Below are positions 33,624-45,396 of a stretch of DNA of 64,000 bases, one piece after another. The stretch's first letter is position 1, and the number at the start of each line of letters is the position of its first letter. The position numbers were made by a program, and so were the translations under genes. Source of the stretch: Phoma sp. XZ068 (taxonomy: Eukaryota; Ascomycota; Dothideomycetes; Pleosporales; Didymellaceae); assembly GCA_004835665.1 (NCBI GenBank), contig RBKR01000016.1, positions 930,001 to 994,000 on the forward strand, in the 5' to 3' direction. The notes under the pieces are model-generated. The model did not search any database and had not been told where the DNA came from. It saw only the letters and a list, made by a program, of their open reading frames with translations.

Positions 33624-34085
33624 GGTGTGCAGATGGACAGGAATGAGGTGTCAAGCAACGGAGAACACCAATTGACCCGAGTAAAAGTGAATCTCGACGG
33701 AGAGGAGCGGATGGGATCATGCAGAAGCTGCATCCCCGCCTTCTTATATCGCAAGCTACCGCGATACACGAGCGAGCTATCAGTTAAGCTCTGCCGAGGA
33801 GATGCAGTGAGCTTCGTCTAGCTTAGCGAAAGCAAGGGCCTAACTTTAGTGCCCGCTTTAGTAAGCTCTGATTGGATGTTCGTCCGCCGTGCTCGCAGAG
33901 CATTTTTAAGAATCGGGACGAACTACTAGGGTGGGGTTAGAAGCTCCACAAGAAATGACAAGCTTTGGCAGTTTGCATTGGCAGGGCGCGCTGTTAGTGG
34001 ACGGGCATCGCCGAGCGGCAACCATCCAGATTGATTCGATAAGCATGGTAATACCCATGACGGTGCATGCAGTTACCAGTACTAA
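33624..34085. other. Intergenic, no gene seen
   Basis: Promoter of the acid phosphatase gene and 3' flank of the PIG-P gene; no other feature noticed. Confidence 0.5.
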
Positions 34086-35189
34086 TCACCGGTCATCGCC
34101 GTACAGGATTTCGCAGACGCCGCCAATGGGCACATCCATGACCGCATCCGTGCCGACGTTCCAGAAGTTCTTCCAATCAACATCTTCGTCAGCGGCAAAC
34201 TGGTACGCTGAGAAGGAATTACTGCGACTGACTGATCGGCTAGCCGAACCTTGCACGTCGATCGCGCTGCCAATGCCGAAGACGGGGGTACGTGCTATAT
34301 GGCGAGTCTTGCGGTCCACAACAGCAACCTGGGCGGTTTCATCCACCAGGTTCTCGCAGCTGTTGAGCGGCAGCGTCAGATACCGCGTGTTGTAGCTTGC
34401 GAGCGCGACGTAGATGTATATTACCAGCGCGACGAGCCAGCATGGTACTGCGAGCGCCCACCAGCGGTCAGGGTACCACCATATGCCCATCTGGTGCAGT
34501 AACGGAGCCGGCACGTATGCCCATAGGATGTACATAAGGAAAGCGGCAGAGCTGCCCAGGTAGACGGCAAAACCGTAGTATTCATACGTGGGCACCTTTG
34601 GCGAAGCACGGGGTACGGTAGGTGCATTGCGTGCTGAATTGGTGATGTGCGCGAGGTTCGTGGTACTCGACGTGGGCGTGCTGGTGCCGTTGGCGTTTAT
34701 ATAGGGCAGCTCGACATCAGACGAATCCGGCGTTGTAGGTCGTGAGGTTGCGGCGCTGAATGCAGGGCGGAGGAGCGAAGTCAATGACGGCGAAGGCGGT
34801 AGCGGGACGGGCGGCCGGTTGTAGAAGGGAGGATAGAGGGCGGTGGCTGGCTGGAGTGGCAGGTGTGTGTAGGAGCGTGAGGTGTAGAGTGGACGAGACG
34901 CCGGCGGACTGGTCATCTCCTCTTGTGCCTCCTCCTCCGCCGACTCTGACCCATCTGACTCTTCTAGCGCAAAAGGGTCCTCCTCTTCATCCTCGTTGTC
35001 CTCGACCGACGCTGGTCCATTGGAGAGCGGGGATCGTGGGCTCGCTATGCGTTGGGGAGAGATGGCCGACCGCGAATGCTGGTGTGCGGCGCTCTTGCGG
35101 ACACCTTCGAGCGAGTTGAGTGTTGGCAGGTTCGGCGTAGACTTGGACTGGAACCCTGGCGGGACCTGCCCTCTATTTGAGGATGTCAT
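34086..35189 (-). CDS. PIG-P, subunit of GPI-GlcNAc transferase
   Basis: A single exon of 367 residues. PIG-P (yeast Gpi19) belongs to the ER complex that adds GlcNAc to phosphatidylinositol, the first step of GPI anchor synthesis. The domain spans about residues 203-300: two membrane segments (YYGFAVYLGSSAAFLMYILW, then about 243-265) with the conserved WWYPDRWWAL entry between them and YNTRYLTLPLNS after them. The N-terminal 200 residues are disordered and acidic/Ser/Pro-rich, an extension common in filamentous fungi and absent in yeast. The C terminus ends DVPIGGVCEILYGD, which fits the family's typical D-P tail. Confidence 0.88.
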   Translation of the reverse strand: MTSSNRGQVPPGFQSKSTPNLPTLNSLEGVRKSAAHQHSRSAISPQRIASPRSPLSNGPASVEDNEDEEEDPFALEESDGSESAEEEAQEEMTSPPASRPLYTSRSYTHLPLQPATALYPPFYNRPPVPLPPSPSLTSLLRPAFSAATSRPTTPDSSDVELPYINANGTSTPTSSTTNLAHITNSARNAPTVPRASPKVPTYEYYGFAVYLGSSAAFLMYILWAYVPAPLLHQMGIWWYPDRWWALAVPCWLVALVIYIYVALASYNTRYLTLPLNSCENLVDETAQVAVVDRKTRHIARTPVFGIGSAIDVQGSASRSVSRSNSFSAYQFAADEDVDWKNFWNVGTDAVMDVPIGGVCEILYGDDR

Positions 35190-35732
35190 TGTCGTTGTTG
35201 CACTTGAGGCGCATGCAAGTATTGCGTGCTTTGCTTGGTCTTCTTGGTACCAAACACGCGTTCACGCTACTGGCGGGCCGAGGCACCACGCGTCTTTGGA
35301 CCTAGTTCTGTGGCGCACTCAAGGCAGTCGAGAGAGGGATTGGGCTGGTAAAGGCAATGACGAACACAGCTGTCAGTTGAATTGCAGGCCAGACATGCTC
35401 TCACATCACCCAACTTCATATCGTCGATCGAATGAACATGTTATAATACGTCGCCATTGTATAGTCTACAGCTGATAGTGGACAGCAGTCTGCCCTTTTC
35501 TGGTATACAAATTGACCTGTCCAAGTCGCCCGGGAACGCCGTAGCTAATGCAAGCAAGCAATACAAGATATAGAGTGCGAATGCGAAGACATGTTCCAGC
35601 TCAACGCGGTCCTCCGAAGCAAGCCAAGAACCCATGTACCCGCCTCGCCGCAGCTTACGGGACGCCTAGTAATGAATCACATCATGGACGCGCTCTTTTT
35701 GACATCTGAGTTACAAGAGTCGAAGGTGAGGC
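35190..35732. other. Intergenic, no gene seen
   Basis: Promoter of the PIG-P gene and 3' flank of CTR9. Confidence 0.5.
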
Positions 35733-38700
35733 CTACTCATCGTCGTCGGACATGGCCACGTCGCCGTTCGCTTTTGGTGCTGCGATGCCCTCGTCCTCAT
35801 CCTCCTCGTCGTCAACAACGTTGCGGCCCTTGCGTGGTCTTGACGCTGTAGCAACACCCTCATCCGCGCTGTCATCGCCTGCAGGAGTGGCAACGTTCTC
35901 AGCGGACTCAACAGGAGCTTCGGCATCGTCGCTGTCGTCATCGATAAACTCAGCCGACTTGTACTTGCCAGCCGGTTCACTCTTGCGCTGGAGCTTCCTC
36001 TTCTTCTTCTCGCGGGGTCGTTCCTCATCGCTGAGGCCTTCGGTCCCAGAAGCAGTAGTCCTACGGCGTCGAGATCGCGGCTCGTCATCGTCATCAGAAC
36101 CGCCGTCCGTCGCTGAGTCGTCATGCGCAACCTTCTTCTTCCTCTTGCTGCTGCCCTTGGGTCCGCGCGCTCTGCGCTCAGCTTTGCGTGCCTCCTTGTC
36201 CTCGTCATCATCGAGGCGTCTTTGTTCATCCATGCCACGCATCTCCATGAGCTCACGATCTCTCGCGGCAATCCGCTCCTGCTCTTCCAAGATCTTGCGC
36301 TTCTTCTCAAGAGCAGCCTCTTCGGCCTTGCGCTTCTCCTCCTCACGGCGGAGCATCTCTGCTTCACGCAACTTCCGGGCCTGGTCAAGCTTGCTGGCAT
36401 TCTCGTCTTCGTGAGCAGTCTGCTTTGCGCGTGCTCGTTCCAGCTGGTTTGCCATGGTATTGCGACCCATGTTCGCACGGGATGTAAGATCGTTTCGTGG
36501 GAACGGCGGGTTCTCTGCCTTGGCGATACTGTCGAGGGTTGCGACAGCAGCCTGTAGGCCTTCAGTTGCTTCGTTGACTTCCTCGAGAGTCTTCTGGTGC
36601 GTCTCCAGACGGATCATTTCTTGCGCGATCTGGAACTGGAGGAAAGCGACGTTGAACTGAGAGCCGAGGTCGGAAGGCACGATTTTGACTGCTTGCTTCG
36701 CGTACTCAAGCGCAGTTCTGTAGGCCGAGACGCTTCGCTCGTGCTTCGCCCGCATGTACCAGGTACGTCCGAGGTAAGCAAGAATCTTGGGGTCGTTTTG
36801 CCTGTCCTTTGAAAGTGCTGCTTCGTACTAGATATGGTCAGAGGAGAGCGGCGTGTAGTTGCGGCTGACTTACATTCTCGATTGCGCGAGCATACTGTTT
36901 GATCTCGGCATACGTGTGACCCAGGTTCACATATACACTGTAATCCCTGAGTGTCTCCTTAACCTTGCTGAAGATTTGCAGAGCGCCAGCAAAGTCCTTC
37001 TTGTCCTCAACCAGAGCGATCGCAATACCCTGAGCGGCGTAAGCGTTCTTGGGATCGAGCTGCAGCACCTTGTCGAAAAATTCGACAGCTCGCTCATACG
37101 CTTTCCGGCGCTTCTCCTTCTCCTGTTCAGAGCCTTTGGGCAGCTCGCGAGCAATGCTGAGGTGGATGTTGCCCATGCCCATGAGCGAGTATCTGTCGTG
37201 CTTGTCGAATTTTTGCAATGTGTGCTTGTGTATCCGCTGCTCCTCGTCTTCGCCAAAGTTGAGGGTCTTTGGCTTCGACTTGTTCTTGTACCAGGCAAAT
37301 AATGCTCGAACCTCCACGTTCTCTTCGTTCTCCTTGAAGAGTTGTTTGAGAGCCTTGGGACCTGCATCTCCGGGGCTCTGGCGCAGAGAGATGTACGTGA
37401 GGCGGATGCGAGCATCGATGTAGTCACTGTGCCGCTTGAGTAGTCCTTCGTATACACCCTTTGCCTCCTCCAGCATGCCTTCAGACTCGTAGGTTCGACC
37501 AAGGTTGTAACTGATCGATGTGACAAGCGCATCCGTGTCGATTGTCTCGTCTCGAGACGCAGCCTTGACGCAGGCATTGAGGGCAGCCTGGAACAGCTCC
37601 CTGGACCGGACGAATCGTTCAGCCTGGTAGTGGAAGCAAGCCATGTTGTTGAGCAGCTGAGGCGGCAGAAGTTCGCGGAGGGCAGCCTTCAGCTCGACCT
37701 CATCCTCAATGCCCTCAGGGTAGTCTTCTTCTGGGATGGCGTCCAGCTCCATCTGCTCCACTTCCTCAAGACACTTCAAACTCCTGTCGGGGTGGTCGGC
37801 TTCGTAGAGTCTCGCGAGGTTCAGCAGTACAGACTGATCTGGGATAGCCTTCCTCTTGGGGTCTTTCCAGGCTTTTTGCACGTCTTCGAGATAACGGAGT
37901 GCCTTCTTCAACTCGGCAGACTTGTCATCGGTAGACTTGTTGGCCTGAGCGTTGAAGACATCCTCCGCATACAGTGTACCGAGCAAGGTCTGTGCCTCCA
38001 ATGTCGGCTGCTGCTGGAGGATCTTCTCCAGTCGGAATTTTGCGCCGTCAAAGTTGTTCATCAAAACGTTCATCTGAGCCAGACCGAACTTGGCTGGAAT
38101 GTAGCCACGCTCATCTCCTCCACGAGCGCCGTCAGACTTGGCGTAGAATTCGGCGGCCTTTGCGGAGTTCTCCTGGTGGTGTTCCTTTCTCGCAAGCTGG
38201 TACCATCCGTCACTGGCAATCGCGTTTACGTCGGTCAGTTCGATGGCGCGCCTCGAGAGTGCTTCGACCTTGTTGAAGTCCTTCCTAACGATGAACCAGC
38301 TGCCGAGAGTCGCGCAAGTCAAAGGGAACTGGTTGTCCATCTTCATCGCCGGCATGACGTATTCGTTCAGCGCCTTTTTCACCAGCCTGCCAAAGGTGGG
38401 ATCTGAAGGGGGCAGCTGGGCTGTGAGGTGAAAGTTGTAGACACCAAGCAGGACGGTCGCGATCTTCGAGGTGGGATTCAGTTCGAGCGATCGCTCCCAG
38501 GCGGCCGCAGCATCGTCCTTGAAGCCAAGCTGCCAGAAGCAGCAGCCAATACCGATACGTGGGTCGGGGTCGATCAGGTCTGGCGAGCTTTCCATGATGC
38601 TCTGGTACATCTTCAGAGCCTCTGCGTATTTGCCCATCGAGTAGCTAACTCGTGCCTTGCCCATCTTCGCCATGAGGTTCTTTCCACCGGATGCGCGTAG

Positions 38701-39327
38701 CGCATCCTCGAAGCACTTTGCGGCCTGCTTCAGCGTCTCCATGCGCTCTGAGCTGATGGCGTGCGGCCCAGCAGCGGTGGCAGGTGCCTGGAGGGATGCA
38801 CGCAGGAGGTAGAGGACGCCGCGGGCGAGGAAGAGCGGCGGGTACGAGGGGCTGATTCGCGAGGCATCGTTGAGGACGCTGGTGGCGGCCTGCATGTAGA
38901 AGTCCTTGGTCTTCGCATCAGGGTCGGACGAGTCCTGCTTCAGACGCGGTGCTTCACGGCACTTGAGCAGATACAGCCAGCACAGGCCGTTGAGGATGCT
39001 GAGGCGGTCCTCGGCGCGTGCCCGCCCAAAGGCATTGACGGCCTGGCTCAGCACGTCGATGGCGACATGCAGCTTCTTGTGCTTTGCGTAGGCGACGGCG
39101 ACCTGCACCCACGTCGACTTGAGGCTGTTCTCCGTCTCGAGCAGGGTGCACAGCTCGGTGGGGTCGTCCTGGATGTCCTCGTCGAGGGCAATCTCGACGT
39201 CGATGGTGTCTCCCGCCTCGGCGACAGAGACGGTGATGGCGCTGGGCACGTCCGAGTATCGCGGCGGCGGGAACATCTTGTCTGCGCCGTGCACGCCGTT
39301 CGCGCCGTTGGTGTAGACAGCCGACAT
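35733..39327 (-). CDS. CTR9: RNA polymerase II-associated protein Ctr9 (Paf1 complex, TPR)
   Basis: Minus-strand exons are 39327-36874 and 36827-35733, giving 1182 residues. The 46-base intron (GTAAGT, branch CTGAC, acceptor CTAG) joins AIEN to YEAALSKDRQ inside a TPR. Ctr9 is the scaffold of the Paf1 elongation complex and is needed for co-transcriptional histone modification. Most of the protein (about residues 60-900) is tandem TPR helices. The C terminus is a long charged coiled coil (EERKRKAEEAALEKKRK type) followed by acidic and basic Ser-rich tracts ending in DVAMSDDDE, typical of Ctr9. It is divergent from SEC8 with about 550 bases between start codons. Confidence 0.93.
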
Positions 39328-39881
39328 GGCGAGCGCACCGTGACGCGGTTGGGCGCGGTCGAATTACGAGGGGAGCGGTCGGTGAGGTGAGGTGATGCTG
39401 TTAGCGCAGCATAGCAGGGCAGGGGCGATGGGCGGGCGGCGCGGCGGCGTTCGTGGCCGTGATGGATGGCTGCACAAAGAATCGCGCGATGGGAGAGCTG
39501 CAACGCGACTCGGAGAAACTTGCGGGAGGCGGAGGGCGGAGACGGGGGTGCGTGCTTGGCGCAACGCGACGGAGTGGATGGTCAGAGTGCACGTCGCGAC
39601 AGGACAGCGCAGGCTGGCAATTGGCGTGGGCGTCTCGGATCGTCAGATCAGACTGGTCGTCCGATTGAAGTGGGTGGGCTGCTGCACGTCTCCTTCACCC
39701 TTCAAGCCTTGGCGCGCCCATCGCCCGCTGGCTGCGGCAAGTGATCCGTGCTGTCTCATCGAGCTCCTCCGAACTCCCCGCAATGGCCACGCGCGCCGAA
39801 TGATACTCGAGCCTCACGCACAGCATGATAGTGCTGCGACCGCGCACACGATACACATAACACGGCGACATCTGAGCCACC
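39328..39881. promoter_or_regulatory. Bidirectional promoter region CTR9 / SEC8
   Basis: GC-rich DNA between two divergent housekeeping genes. A CAATTGG element occurs at about 39617. No third gene is seen, although GC-rich ORFs overlap here in all frames. Confidence 0.5.
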
Positions 39882-42800
39882 ATGTCGCGCGACCCTGGCT
39901 ACTCGCGGGCGGGAGCTAATGGAGCCTACACCAACGGCAACGGGAGCTACAACAGCAACGGAGGCTATGGCAGCTACGGCGCACCGGCCGACGACTATGC
40001 AGGGCGGCCCAGTGGAGAATCACGAAGGAGACCTGGTGGTTACGGCGGCATGAGCGCGGGGGACGACGAGTCCAGATCACCTTCACGACCGAGCACCGAC
40101 CGACAGCGCAGGCCAGGCGGCTATGGAGGCATCAGCCCGGCTGAAGACAGCCTTGCGTCGCGACCAAGCGGCGAAAGCGGGAGAGAGCGTCGGCCAGGAG
40201 GATATGGGGGCTTCCAACCGCGTAATCAGGAGCGCGCCCAAGAGCGCAGCCAGGATGCACCCCAGGTTACACGCCCCACCAGCATCGAGCGCATGCCAGC
40301 ACGACCTCGCAGCGGAGGAAGATACGGCGGTAGTGCTACCGGTACAGATAGGAGCCGAAGCAGACCAGGTGCACAACAGAACTACGGTCCAGGCAGCCAG
40401 CGCATTGAGGAGGTCATCAAGTACATTCAAAACAACTGGGACTTCATGACAGGAGACCAGTGCGTGCCAATCGAGGTTGCCCTCAAGCTCATGGACTCGA
40501 GCTCTCTCGGTCTGGCAGACCAGTATGACCAGTTTCGACAATCACATAAAGAGCTTCAACAAGCCCTCAAGGCCATTGTCAACGAGCACCACCAGGGCTT
40601 CAACAGTTCCATCGGTACCTTCCATCAGATCCAGACGAGTCTGCAAAGCTCGCAGCACCGTGTGAGGAACCTGAAAACGTCTCTGACGGCTGCCAAATCG
40701 CAGCTGTCGACTGCCAAGCCTGAGCTGCGTGAGTTCGCTACAGCGTCTCAGAACTATGACGAGATGATTCAAATGCTGAACACTATTGAGCAGCTCCAGC
40801 TTGTCCCAGAAAAGCTGGAGGCTCGAATCTCCGAGAAGCGTTTCTTGTCAGCAGTGGACATTCTACAAGACGCCTTGCGCATGATTCGCAAGTCGGAGAT
40901 GGAGAATATCGGCGCGCTCAACGACCTGCGCACATATCTGAGTAATCAAGAGGTGTCTCTGACTGACATCCTGATCGAGGAGCTTCACGGCCATCTGTAC
41001 CTCAAATCACCATATTGCGAGGATAGGTGGAAAGAGTATGCGCAGAATCAGTTCAAGGGTGATGTCTCTGAGAGGGCGCAAACTGACGTTCGAGGTCGCC
41101 TGCTGTACTATTTCTTGGACGGGTTGGATACTTCTGAGCCGGTATGTCAGCTCTACTCACCCATAGCACTGTACTAACGACTACAGATGTCGGATGACTC
41201 CACGCACAACCCAGAAACAGATACCTTCCAGTACATTCGACTGGTGGTAGAATCGCTCAATAAGATGAACCGCCTGGAGCTGGCAGTTGACACAATCGAA
41301 CAAAGACTACCCGTTGAGCTCTTCAAGGTCGTTGAGAAGTCGCACAACGAAGTCGCGCTACGACACCCCAGCACGCTACGAGCTTACGCCTCTAGGAAAG
41401 GCAGCAAATCGAAGACAGACATTGAAAGTGACGACATACGTACAACACTCCTCAACGATCTGCTCTGGACCTTGTACGCACGATTTGAGGCGATTGCTGA
41501 GAGCCACAGAGTCGTTCATGATGTTGTTGCTGGCATCATCCGCAGAGAAGGCATTCGCGACACCACTACCAGTGCCACTTTGACTCGAGGGTTCAAGGAG
41601 TTATGGAAGCTATATCAAAGCGAGGTAAGTTCGTCACTGTTTGTTGTAACTGGATGCTGACAATGTCTAGATGCGTTCCTTGCTCCACGACTACCTCGCC
41701 ACAGATGGTGAAACCTCTTACAGAACCGGCCAGAACCAGACTTCGATCGGCAGCGCTTTCTCGCGGGCACCTCGCGACAAAAACAAGCGAATGTTCAAAC
41801 TCTCGGACATGGACACAAAGTCAAACGATGTTGCACAGGAGCGAGAAGACCTGGAGTTTATCCTGAAAACCTCGGTCCCTGGGCTTGTGTCTGATTCGAA
41901 GAGAACTGAAAACACAAGCACGAACACAAACATCAACATCGAAGGTAACGCAACTGGGCATAAGCTGCTAGTTGAGCCAAGTGTCTTTAACATGGGCATT
42001 CTACTGCCTCCTTCACTCGACTTCTTGAACAGACTGAAGGAGGTTGTGCCCACCGGGTCAGATATCGTCATGAGCACGCTGACATCCTTCCTTGATGACT
42101 TCCTGGTGAACGTCTTCCATCCTCAACTGGATGAAACATTGGTTGAGCTGTGTGCCCAAGCTTACGTCGAGGTCGACTCTTACCATGAAGATCCGCACTG
42201 GACCAAGCACTCAAAGAAGCCTATCTTCAAGGTACGTTATCTGGAATTACTACTTTGAACTCTCACTGACTGTGCAGGGAACTGCAAACTTCCTTACACT
42301 TATCTCCGCCTTCTGCAAGATGCTAGACAACCTGCCGCACGACCAGGCCTTCTCGCAACTCATTGTTCGCCAGATGGAGACGTACGCTCGAAAGTGTACA
42401 AGTTGGTACCAGTCTCTTGTCAGCCGAGGAAGTCCCACGGCGACAGGCCGCAAGCTAAAGGCACCTGCTGCATGGGCCGAGTCTGCAGAGATGGAGCACC
42501 TGGTCAACCAGATCTTCCAAACAGATCCAAAGGATGTTATCAACTTCAGCACCCTTATAGAGCAGGAGACGGGCTTACTATTGCCGACCATCGAGAACGA
42601 ACCGCTCGACCAAGGCGATATCATACAGGACAAGAAGACCCTCACAAACCTGTGTCTTCTGTACACCAGCATGAAGTGGCTGTCCACAAAGATCGCACGA
42701 TTACGGCACATCAGCGACCGGGCGACGGACTCGACACGCATCGAGCCTGGTAATCAGCGCCACAACAGACGATGGACACTGCTTTCATCCTCAGAACCCA

Positions 42801-43535
42801 GGTCTGAGGGTGCTCCTGTCTATCTGCCACTGAACCAGGAAACCGCAGCGTAAGTTTTTGCCAATCGAAAACAGTCCGTAACTAACCCTGCCCAGCGAAT
42901 TCGACAGCGTAGTATCCACCTACCAAGCCCTCAGCACCTGCGTACTCCGCACCCTCCACCTCTCCATCCGCACCACCATCCTCTTCTCCCTCAACACCAC
43001 CGTCCGACCCTCCATAACCATCGACTCGCTCCTCGGCGACCCGGACGCGGCCATCCTAACCCTAAACGCGCACCTCGTCGCCTTCGACACCGAAGTCAGC
43101 ACCTACATCCCCGCGCCCTCCTACGCCCTCATCACTTCCGGCCTCGCGGCCCTCATGGACGTCTACCTCCTCTCCCTATGCACCTCGCGCCTCGAAACCA
43201 TGAACAGCAACGGCTGCGCGCTAATGCAACTCAACATGCTTGTACTCCAGCAGAACCTCAAGAACATCGAGGACGGCGCGAACCTCCCCAACGTCGCTCT
43301 CTTCTTCGACCTGTTTACTGCGGGTCCCGAGGCGGTTGTTGCGCGCGCGAAGGAGCATGGAAGGGGTTTCGGACTACAGGGGTTGGCGAAGGATATGTTT
43401 ACGCAGGAGACGGTGAAGAGGCTGTTGGAGTTGACGTATAAAGAGCGCTTGGGGGATGAGCGGAGGGAGGCGGTTGTGCAGGCGCAGAGGGAGAGGGATG
43501 CGCAGTTGTTGGAGATTAGCGAGTTTATGTATTAG
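39882..43535 (+). CDS. SEC8: Exocyst complex component Sec8
   Basis: Exons are 39882-41141, 41187-41624, 41671-42231, 42278-42849 and 42896-43535, giving 1156 residues; all four introns are 45-46 bases with GT-AG ends. Sec8 (EXOC4) is a tethering subunit for secretory vesicles at the plasma membrane, important for hyphal tip growth. The first 170 residues are disordered with repeated RRPGGYGG motifs. The Sec8 domain begins at about residue 175 (EEVIKYIQNNWDFMTGDQCV) and contains the long coiled coil typical of the N-terminal half. Downstream exons hold the helical CATCHR-type repeats. The ATG has a good context (CACCATGTC). The RPGGYGG repeats are a fungal addition absent from yeast Sec8. Confidence 0.93.
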
Positions 43536-45396
43536 GTTGTTGCGAAGGCGGACTGTCGAGCATGTCGTGGATGTTGTGGATGTGGGATGTTTATTCTGCG
43601 CGAGCGCGTGTATACCACTGCTATTCCAAGTAAATGATTGCTTTCTCAGCCGCACATGGCTTCGTCTCAATATCTCATGTGTCGTACCGAGCATGGCCGC
43701 TGCCGGGCCTGTACGACCGCCGCAACATGGAGGAGGAAAAAGCAAAGGCAGACTTGACGGGGCGATGCAGCACTCAAGCGACTACTTGGGGTTAAGTACT
43801 GATAAGCTTGACTGCAGTAATGCTTGAGTTGTTAGGCTTCAACTTCGATTGAGTTCAGTTACAACCCATTATCACCAGAGCAGACGCGTCTTCCTCTCAA
43901 GAGAACCCCTTCTACGCTGAATATCCAGTCGGACCTTTTTGCGTTGGGTCCCATTATGTAGTACATCATGGCTGGCTGTGAGCCAATATGTTAGCTGGCC
44001 AGAGGACGAGATAGCCTCTCGCTTTACTCGAGCGAGGTTTCCAGATGTGGGTGCGCTTGAATGTGGCCTTACCGTTCGTGGAAATTTTAGGAGTACTAAA
44101 GTAGTGGTAGCGAGGCTTCCAGAAAGAGCCACTGGGGAAGTATCAAGAACGCCCACCGCATGACAAATGATTCCTACTCGGTGTATTGCTACGGCCGCTT
44201 TAATCCAGAGAATCAAAAAGCAAGCTCAAACTGGACAGAAGCTTTGCAGCCCTCATGCGACCACCCGAGCACGAGCACCGATGAGCCGCGACTCTTTCGG
44301 CCCTACGATGGTAAGCGAATAATAGTATTCAGGAGGGACGCTCCGGATACGCCGCTGTCCAGGTCTATATGGGGAAGTATGGACAGCTGGGGGTTATCTG
44401 CACTGCAGCCTTACGCCGAGTCGGCGAGGTTACACAGCGTGGCGTTGTGGACAGGAACGTCGACCCCCGGTGTCAAGAAGTAAGTGAGATGGGAGTGTCG
44501 GATAGTTTTGACATGCAATCTTGACCAATCACAGGTAGAAGTTTTTATTTTTCAGTGTTGCTATTTATCCTTTGTAGCGCAAGGCCAGACTACCGGGAAT
44601 GCAAAGCGCAAACAATGAAACAGGTCAGACAGCTGCTGCAATCCTTTGTACTGGCCTGGTCTTTGTAGATTGGCAAACACTTATCTGGAATGCCAGTACG
44701 GCACAGTTTGTCCTCCTTCAGTGTCGTAGGATTGAGTTTGCAGCCTTACGCAAATTTGTAGTCGCCGACGTTACACAAATCAACGCCCGTGCCACTTTGA
44801 CGTCCCCGATCATGCAGGGATCATAAGCCCATGCTTGTACCCACGCCGAGCGAGGACACCGCGCCTCTTCCACCAGACTTCGAGCATGCGCACGTCTCAG
44901 GTCACGATTAATGGCTGTCTCGAGGCAGATGCAGGGTCCGGCTCAACTTAGCCTTCGAGCAGCGCGAGCAATTTGAAGGGGTCGCCAGCTCACCGCGCCG
45001 AAGCTAAGCATCACCTGCAGCTTGGAGTAAGCCCACTCGCCAGCCCCCAACGACCCTACAGGCGAGCACTCACGATGCTGACGCTCCAGCTCCGTCCGTG
45101 GGGACCGCTGAGACGGCGAGCGGTGGCTCTCAGCCCCAAGCGGGCCGCTTACACTTGACATGTCGCCGATGACAGATTGGGTCTTACTTACAGCGCAGCT
45201 CACGCCAAAACGTGGACGATAAAAGGGGAGGGCGAGGGTGTGGTTGCACTTGTTTCATATACCCCTTGCCATACTATCTTTGTATCTTTGTATCTTTGTT
45301 CATTGTTCAGTGTTCAGTGTTTGCATCCCGATATTGACGTGAACATCTATACTTACGACCGATAGCATCGTCGGTACCAGACGGAGTGAGGCCAAC
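43536..45396. other. Long intergenic region, no supported gene
   Basis: 1.86 kb between SEC8 and the ABC transporter gene. Short ORFs on both strands, none with known motifs or paired splice sites. The last 150 bases contain small direct repeats and probably the transporter's core promoter. Confidence 0.5.
45280..45323 (+). repeat. Short direct repeats in a promoter
   Basis: Three near-perfect copies of TATCTTTG are followed by a doubled TTCAGTG, about 75-120 bases before the ABC transporter start codon. They could be slippage products or regulatory. Confidence 0.7.

Noticed and set aside
36123..36557. Plus-strand ORFs across CTR9 (also 35752-36414 and 37630-38406)
   Set aside because: Antisense shadows produced by the biased codons of the charged CTR9 coding region.
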